From Bacteroidota bacterium (GTDB lineage Bacteria; Bacteroidota; Kryptoniia; Kryptoniales; JAKASW01): a DNA stretch of 10,052 bases. The notes beneath the pieces were generated by a model. That model saw nothing but the letters and a program-made list of their open reading frames with translations, made no database searches and was not told the DNA's origin. The stretch is taken from assembly GCA_021796055.1 (NCBI GenBank), contig JAJYOS010000131.1, forward strand, positions 1-10,052. Reading direction: 5' to 3'. The position numbers and the translations under genes were made by a program. Of the stretch, positions 7,047 through 10,052 are shown in pieces; the first letter of the stretch is position 1, and each line of letters begins with the position of its first letter.

Positions 7047-7640
7047 TCAAATCATTTTTGTTACGACCATATCAATGGCCAGAAGGGCCTGCGGCAGCAG
7101 CATACCGCGCCTGACTTTGTATACCTTACGAATCTGCAGAAGCCGGATCTCAAAGAGTATTGACTGTGAAAACTCAAGCGTCGCTGATTCGCCAACCTTC
7201 AGCCTGACCTCCCGCTGACGGTGGCCAGGATAGGATACTGTCACCGTTGCATCACCAAGATACTCGTGAACACGTTTTGCCGCGACGACCACCTTGTTCT
7301 TCCTGGCTTCTGATGTCCCATTATCCAGGACGGTGAGGATGTCCCGCAGGCCCGTCTTGCGCTTACCAGCGACCGTCGAGCCATGATTTGCGGATTCAGT
7401 GGGGCTTTCAAATTCAGATGAGGCTTGCCCGGGGGCACGTTTGCTCCAGTTGTCTTTCACGAACTTGAATGCCTCATTGACCAGCTTCATCTTCGCGGTC
7501 CCGACCCGATGCATCTTCAAATCGCCTTCGAAGCGGTCCGGATGCCACGCCTTGACCTGTATACTGTATGCCTCTCTCACTTCCTCAAGCGTCTTCGGAG
7601 TGGAGAGTTCAAGTATTCGGTAGGCTTCCTGCCAGGTCAT
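7047..7640 (-). CDS. J-domain (DnaJ-like) protein with unassigned C-terminal domain
   Basis: A 197-aa protein whose first about 65 residues form a J domain: AYRILELS at the start, a helix II rich in K/R/E, the invariant HPD at residues 33-35 (WHPDRF), and a helix III with KMKLVNEAFKFVK. J domains stimulate the ATPase of DnaK-type Hsp70. There is no Gly/Phe-rich region or zinc finger, so this is a class III (type C) co-chaperone, not DnaJ itself. Residues about 68-100 are a Ser/Thr/Gly-rich linker. Residues about 105-197 look like alternating beta strands (TVTVSYPGHRQREVRLKVG and later strands) and I do not recognise the domain. It has no TM segment. The ATG at 7638-7640 gives the usual short lead into helix I, but its upstream GAGAG is very close. 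It lies between the DUF1697 gene (31 bp) and ywbE (9 bp). Confidence 0.85.
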   Translation of the reverse strand: MTWQEAYRILELSTPKTLEEVREAYSIQVKAWHPDRFEGDLKMHRVGTAKMKLVNEAFKFVKDNWSKRAPGQASSEFESPTESANHGSTVAGKRKTGLRDILTVLDNGTSEARKNKVVVAAKRVHEYLGDATVTVSYPGHRQREVRLKVGESATLEFSQSILFEIRLLQIRKVYKVRRGMLLPQALLAIDMVVTKMI

Positions 7641-7671
7641 CTCTCAATTGCCAATCATGAATTATCGATTA

Positions 7672-8247
7672 TCAATCGGAATTCAGGCTCCGTCCGATCT
7701 CTGCGAGCTTTTCGATCGTCTCCAGATTCCTGCTCGTCGTTTCGACTCTCAGGACTTTTTCGGTGATGCTGCTGTTAAACGGCGACTTCGACCAGCCGTT
7801 CCGACAAAGCACGTAAATTGTCCTGCCGATTATCTCGAAATCGTCTTCCGACATGGAAGCCTTCGCGAGTTTCATCTTCATACCGTCGAGCTCATTTATC
7901 TTTTCCTTCGGAGGCGCCTGAAGCAGGAACGTAAAATAGATCCTTCCCCCGCGTCTGACTCTCCCATCCGAGAACGGATTCCCTGCGATTAATCTATCAA
8001 GTTGGCCGAGTTCTAATACTATAACCCCTACCTCGAATTTGAAGGACTCCTTCACCCCATCCTTGATCAGTTTTCCCAATTCAATCGGATTCTTTTTCTT
8101 TGCGACAAATGCGACGTTCCCGCTTTGAATGTAGGTCCTCACGTTCGTGAGACGAAGCTTCTCGTAGAGCTTCCTTAGATCATCCATAAGAATGATCTTG
8201 TTGCCGCCGACGTTTATTCCGCGAAGTAGAGAGATGTAGACCGGCAT
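7672..8247 (-). CDS. DUF1697 domain-containing protein
   Basis: A 191-aa protein of the DUF1697 family (usual length about 175-190 aa), function unknown. The hallmark N-terminus YISLLRGINVGGNKIILMDDL is almost intact, followed by LTNVRTYIQSGNVAF; a basic patch NPFSDGR and a conserved C-terminal TSRNLETIEKL segment are also visible. It is predicted to be cytosolic. The ATG at 8245-8247 is fixed by the family N-terminus; no good Shine-Dalgarno stands directly in front (AGGAAAGG lies about 17 nt upstream), so translation may depend on the upstream arsN2 gene 34 bp away. It is the third gene of the array headed by arsR. Nothing known of DUF1697 links it to arsenic, so it may simply share the transcript. 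Confidence 0.92.
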   Translation of the reverse strand: MPVYISLLRGINVGGNKIILMDDLRKLYEKLRLTNVRTYIQSGNVAFVAKKKNPIELGKLIKDGVKESFKFEVGVIVLELGQLDRLIAGNPFSDGRVRRGGRIYFTFLLQAPPKEKINELDGMKMKLAKASMSEDDFEIIGRTIYVLCRNGWSKSPFNSSITEKVLRVETTSRNLETIEKLAEIGRSLNSD

Positions 8248-8281
8248 TTAGGTATGGTTCGATTGCCTTTCCTGGGACAAT

Positions 8282-8791
8282 TTATTTTCCGCCGCTCTGA
8301 AGTGCAATCGTTCCATGTATTACCCGGGTTTCCTCGCCTGCACGGTTATGCTCAGCAAGCACGATCCTCATGCACACAGCAAACCTCGGACATGCATAGG
8401 TGAACTCCGGGGACTGCTTCATGCCATCGTTGTCGATTGCTGAGCGATCCACAACGTCAAAGCCTTTCTTAAGGAAGAAGTCCCTTGCGGTTTCGGTCAG
8501 CAAAACAACGCTGCGGGTCCCTTTCTTCCTGGCTTCGTCAAGCATCATGTCGACGATATACGAACCGACACCGTTTCGCTGTGAACCGGGGCGTACCGCA
8601 ACCGACCGCAGCAGTGCGTCATTACCGTAGAATTCGAAGCCCGCTATTCCGACCGGTTCACCCTTTTCCTCTGCGACGTAGAACAGCGTGACGTTCCCGT
8701 TGACATCTGCGGTGGGAAGCTCCGTTTCATTCAACAGGGTGAGGATGAGGTCCCTGTCCTCGCGCGTTCCGCGTCTAATTTCGATATCCAT
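8282..8791 (-). CDS. arsN2: Arsenic-resistance-type GNAT N-acetyltransferase ArsN2
   Basis: A 169-aa GNAT-fold acetyltransferase that transfers acetyl from acetyl-CoA to an amine. It matches the ArsN2 type found in arsenic gene clusters: ELPTADV near residue 24, FYVAEEKGEPVGIAGFEFYG, ALLRSVAVRPG, the acetyl-CoA pyrophosphate loop QRNGVG at residues 71-76, TETARDFFLKKGF, and the closing SPEFTYACPRFAVCM. The substrate of ArsN2 is not firmly known. It has a C-terminal tail of about 25 residues beyond the usual end. The start is ATG 8789-8791, because the family begins at MDIEIRR and this ATG overlaps the arsR stop as TAATG, with GGGGAAGGAG just upstream inside arsR. A longer reading from 8908 would overlap arsR by about 118 bp with unrelated residues. 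Co-regulation by ArsR is therefore likely. Confidence 0.87.
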   Translation of the reverse strand: MDIEIRRGTREDRDLILTLLNETELPTADVNGNVTLFYVAEEKGEPVGIAGFEFYGNDALLRSVAVRPGSQRNGVGSYIVDMMLDEARKKGTRSVVLLTETARDFFLKKGFDVVDRSAIDNDGMKQSPEFTYACPRFAVCMRIVLAEHNRAGEETRVIHGTIALQSGGK

Positions 8792-9144
8792 TACTCCTTC
8801 CCCTTCGTCGAACAGCTCGTGGTGGTGCATCCTGACCTCAGTTCGTCGAACAGGGCGTTTAGATCGGCTGCGAGTTTCTCGATCGCATCTTTGTTCAGGC
8901 AGTAACAAGATGATGGCCCTTCGATGGTCCCGTCTACCAGGCCGGCATTTTTCAGCTCCTTAACGTGTTGAGACACTGTCGCTTGCGCGATCGGCAATAG
9001 TTCGACGATTTCGCCACAGACGCAGGCGTTCCGTTTGGCAAGCGTGCGCAGAATCGCGACCCTCGCCGGATGTGAGAGCGCCTTCGCCCACAATGAAAGC
9101 CGCACATCCTTCGGCTTGAACCTATCTGTCCTGGTTATCGGCAT
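8791..9144 (-). CDS. arsR: ArsR/SmtB family transcriptional repressor
   Basis: A 117-aa winged-helix metalloregulator that binds operator DNA as a dimer and lets go when thiophilic metal(loid)s such as As(III) bind. The HTH runs about residues 20-70 (ALSHPARVAILRTL, then the recognition helix ATVSQHVKELKNAGLV). The Cys41-Val-Cys43 pair (ACVCGEIV) sits where the classical ArsR arsenite site is. Further pairs are Cys80/Cys82 in the wing (SCYCLN) and Cys106/Cys111 in the tail. The start ATG 9142-9144 is followed by a normal-length N-terminus; the ribosome binding site is weak. Its TAA shares one base with the arsN2 ATG, which points to translational coupling. It probably represses its own promoter through the inverted repeat at 9165-9181. 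The metal specificity is inferred from the CVC motif and the neighbour ArsN2. Confidence 0.93.
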   Translation of the reverse strand: MPITRTDRFKPKDVRLSLWAKALSHPARVAILRTLAKRNACVCGEIVELLPIAQATVSQHVKELKNAGLVDGTIEGPSSCYCLNKDAIEKLAADLNALFDELRSGCTTTSCSTKGKE

Positions 9145-9164
9145 GCTTCAAATTCTTTCATCGC

Positions 9165-9181
9165 ATCTTTACGATAAAGAT
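9165..9181. promoter_or_regulatory. Probable ArsR operator (17-bp inverted repeat)
   Basis: Perfect inverted repeat ATCTTTA (9165-9171), CGA, TAAAGAT (9175-9181), centred about 30 bp upstream of the arsR start. It overlaps the -10 element and the likely start site of the arsR promoter, so a dimer bound here would block RNA polymerase. AT-rich imperfect or perfect palindromes at this position are usual for ArsR/SmtB repressors. Binding itself is inferred. Confidence 0.7.
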
Positions 9182-9205
9182 ATCAGGATGTTGCGACGGA
9201 GTCAA
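9177..9205 (-). promoter_or_regulatory. arsR operon promoter (-35/-10)
   Basis: On the - strand, TTGACT (9205-9200) and TATCTT (9182-9177) are separated by exactly 17 bp, each a good match to the sigma70 hexamers. The start site would fall near 9170, about 25 bp before the arsR ATG and inside the inverted repeat. It would drive arsR, arsN2 and probably the three genes behind them. Confidence 0.72.
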
Positions 9206-9221
9206 GTGGCATGAGCCTGGT

Positions 9222-9250
9222 TTGCATCTCATGGCATTTCTGGATAAAAT
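9222..9250 (+). promoter_or_regulatory. Divergent promoter of the sensor gene
   Basis: TTGCAT (9222-9227) and TAAAAT (9245-9250) with a 17-bp spacer, on the + strand. The expected start near 9257 gives a leader of about 44 nt before the ATG at 9301. Its -35 lies 16 bp from the -35 of the arsR promoter, so the two are back-to-back. The ArsR palindrome lies outside this promoter, about 40 bp upstream of its -35. Confidence 0.55.
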
Positions 9251-9300
9251 GAACTGTTAAAAAAAATACCATTTTGAAGCAGATGTGATCACGTCGGGCA

Positions 9301-10052
9301 ATGTTGGACCTCAATAAGATTTTCCCCTGGCTTTCAATAAGAAGCAAGCTAATCATAGCTTTCGGCGGGCTATCTGTCCTCCCCGTGCTCCTGCTCGGGC
9401 TCTACGGGATCAATTCGAACACGAAGATGATGAAAGAGGTCGCGGTGAAAGACCTGACTCACGACCTTTCCATGGTCCGAAACAGAAGTGCCAACTTCAT
9501 GACCGACATAGCCGGGGATATGAGAGTCCTGGAAAACTCTTTCCTGACACACAGGATGCTTGCGGAGTTGAGCACGCAGAGTCACCTCGTGGAACCTGCT
9601 ACGGTCCGCCTCCTGAACCAGGATATCCTATCGCTCGCCAGGACCCGGGGAATTTACTATCAGATAAGAATAGTCGATCAGTTCGGGAATGAGCTGGTCC
9701 GAGTCGAGTCCAGATCGCCGGATGCGGCATCGAAATCGTTCGAAATTGTGGACGCGGCATCCCTGCACCACACCCCCGAAGAATACTATTTGCTTTTGGT
9801 GGACAGTCTCAGCAGGGGACAGTTTGCAATTGCTCCGGCAGAGCTGGCTGCCGGTAACGATAAGACGGTGCCGGTCATGAGTTTCGCGATGCCTCTGTAC
9901 TTTCACGGTAAAAGGGAAGCAATACTTATTGCCGACATCTTTGCACAGGATTTCTTCAGCGCGCTTGACACATACCGGAGTCTCAAATCCGGCGAAGTAG
10001 TCGTCGTTGTCAGCGGGGACGGACATTATCTTTACCACTCGACAGAAACGAA
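9301..10052 (+). CDS. Membrane sensor protein with Cache-like domain, 3' partial (likely sensor kinase)
   Basis: The frame is open from the ATG at 9301 to the window end (250 codons) and is preceded by an in-frame TGA at 9286-9288, so the start is well bounded (TTG at 9304 is an alternative). The ribosome binding site is weak. Residues about 17-37 form one TM segment (LIIAFGGLSVLPVLLLGLYG) after a short basic N-terminus. An extracytoplasmic region follows: a long amphipathic helix (about 40-105), then IRIVDQFGNELVRVES, a Cache/PAS-like strand-turn pattern, and at the edge GDGHYLYHST, which resembles the second Cache subdomain of double-sensor kinases. The second TM and the output domain are beyond the window. 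A histidine kinase is most likely, with a diguanylate cyclase or methyl-accepting protein as alternatives. It diverges from arsR. Confidence 0.75.
   Translation, partial: MLDLNKIFPWLSIRSKLIIAFGGLSVLPVLLLGLYGINSNTKMMKEVAVKDLTHDLSMVRNRSANFMTDIAGDMRVLENSFLTHRMLAELSTQSHLVEPATVRLLNQDILSLARTRGIYYQIRIVDQFGNELVRVESRSPDAASKSFEIVDAASLHHTPEEYYLLLVDSLSRGQFAIAPAELAAGNDKTVPVMSFAMPLYFHGKREAILIADIFAQDFFSALDTYRSLKSGEVVVVVSGDGHYLYHSTET

Noticed and set aside
8282..8908. Longer 208-aa reading of the acetyltransferase
   Set aside because: The extra 39 residues overlap arsR by about 118 bp and match no GNAT N-terminus; the ATG at 8789-8791 has a Shine-Dalgarno and the TAATG coupling.
1..10052. CRISPR array, phage genes, integrase, transposase or toxin-antitoxin pair
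   Set aside because: No regularly spaced direct repeats and no recognisable proteins of these classes were seen on either strand.

Overview
This window (about 50% GC by eye) comes from a bacterial chromosome. The best guess is the Bacteroidota/Chlorobiota/Ignavibacteriota (FCB) group. It carries an S46 dipeptidyl peptidase and a bacterial-type M49 dipeptidyl peptidase III, both typical of that group. Several genes also have clear Shine-Dalgarno sequences and the candidate promoters are sigma70-like (TTGACT-17-TATCTT, TTGCAT-17-TAAAAT), which fits Ignavibacteria-like relatives better than classical Bacteroidetes. This placement is inference; there is no rRNA or other marker gene here.

Left half (1-6506): a peptidase neighbourhood. 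A + strand S46 dipeptidyl peptidase (N-terminus cut by the window edge) ends at a strong intrinsic terminator. Facing it on the - strand are the C-terminal remnant of an M20-family dipeptidase, a complete secreted-type M49 dipeptidyl peptidase III, and a complete M20C aminoacyl-histidine dipeptidase (PepD). Together they suggest a route from oligopeptide to dipeptide to amino acid. The M20 remnant stops being recognisable exactly where a palindromic multi-hairpin repeat begins (2344-2429), so it looks like a gene broken by deletion or recombination. Between the M49 gene and pepD lie about 560 bp with no convincing gene. Its outer part is AT-rich and holds two clean hairpins, one of them a probable terminator or end of the pepD transcript.

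Right half (6843-9144): a compact - strand array that reads, in transcription order, arsR, arsN2 (GNAT), a DUF1697 gene, a J-domain protein and ywbE. The arsR stop codon and the arsN2 start share one base (TAATG). The other gaps are 34, 31 and 9 bp, so one transcript is plausible. In front of arsR there is a good -35/-10 pair, with a 17-bp inverted repeat lying over the -10, the expected geometry for autorepression by an ArsR/SmtB protein. No arsenic pump, reductase or methyltransferase is in the window.

Right edge (9222-10052): a divergent + strand promoter is followed by the beginning of a membrane sensor protein. It has one TM segment, then an extracytoplasmic Cache-like domain, and runs off the window; it is most likely a sensor histidine kinase or similar signalling protein. 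Its promoter is back-to-back with the arsR promoter, with the -35 boxes 16 bp apart.
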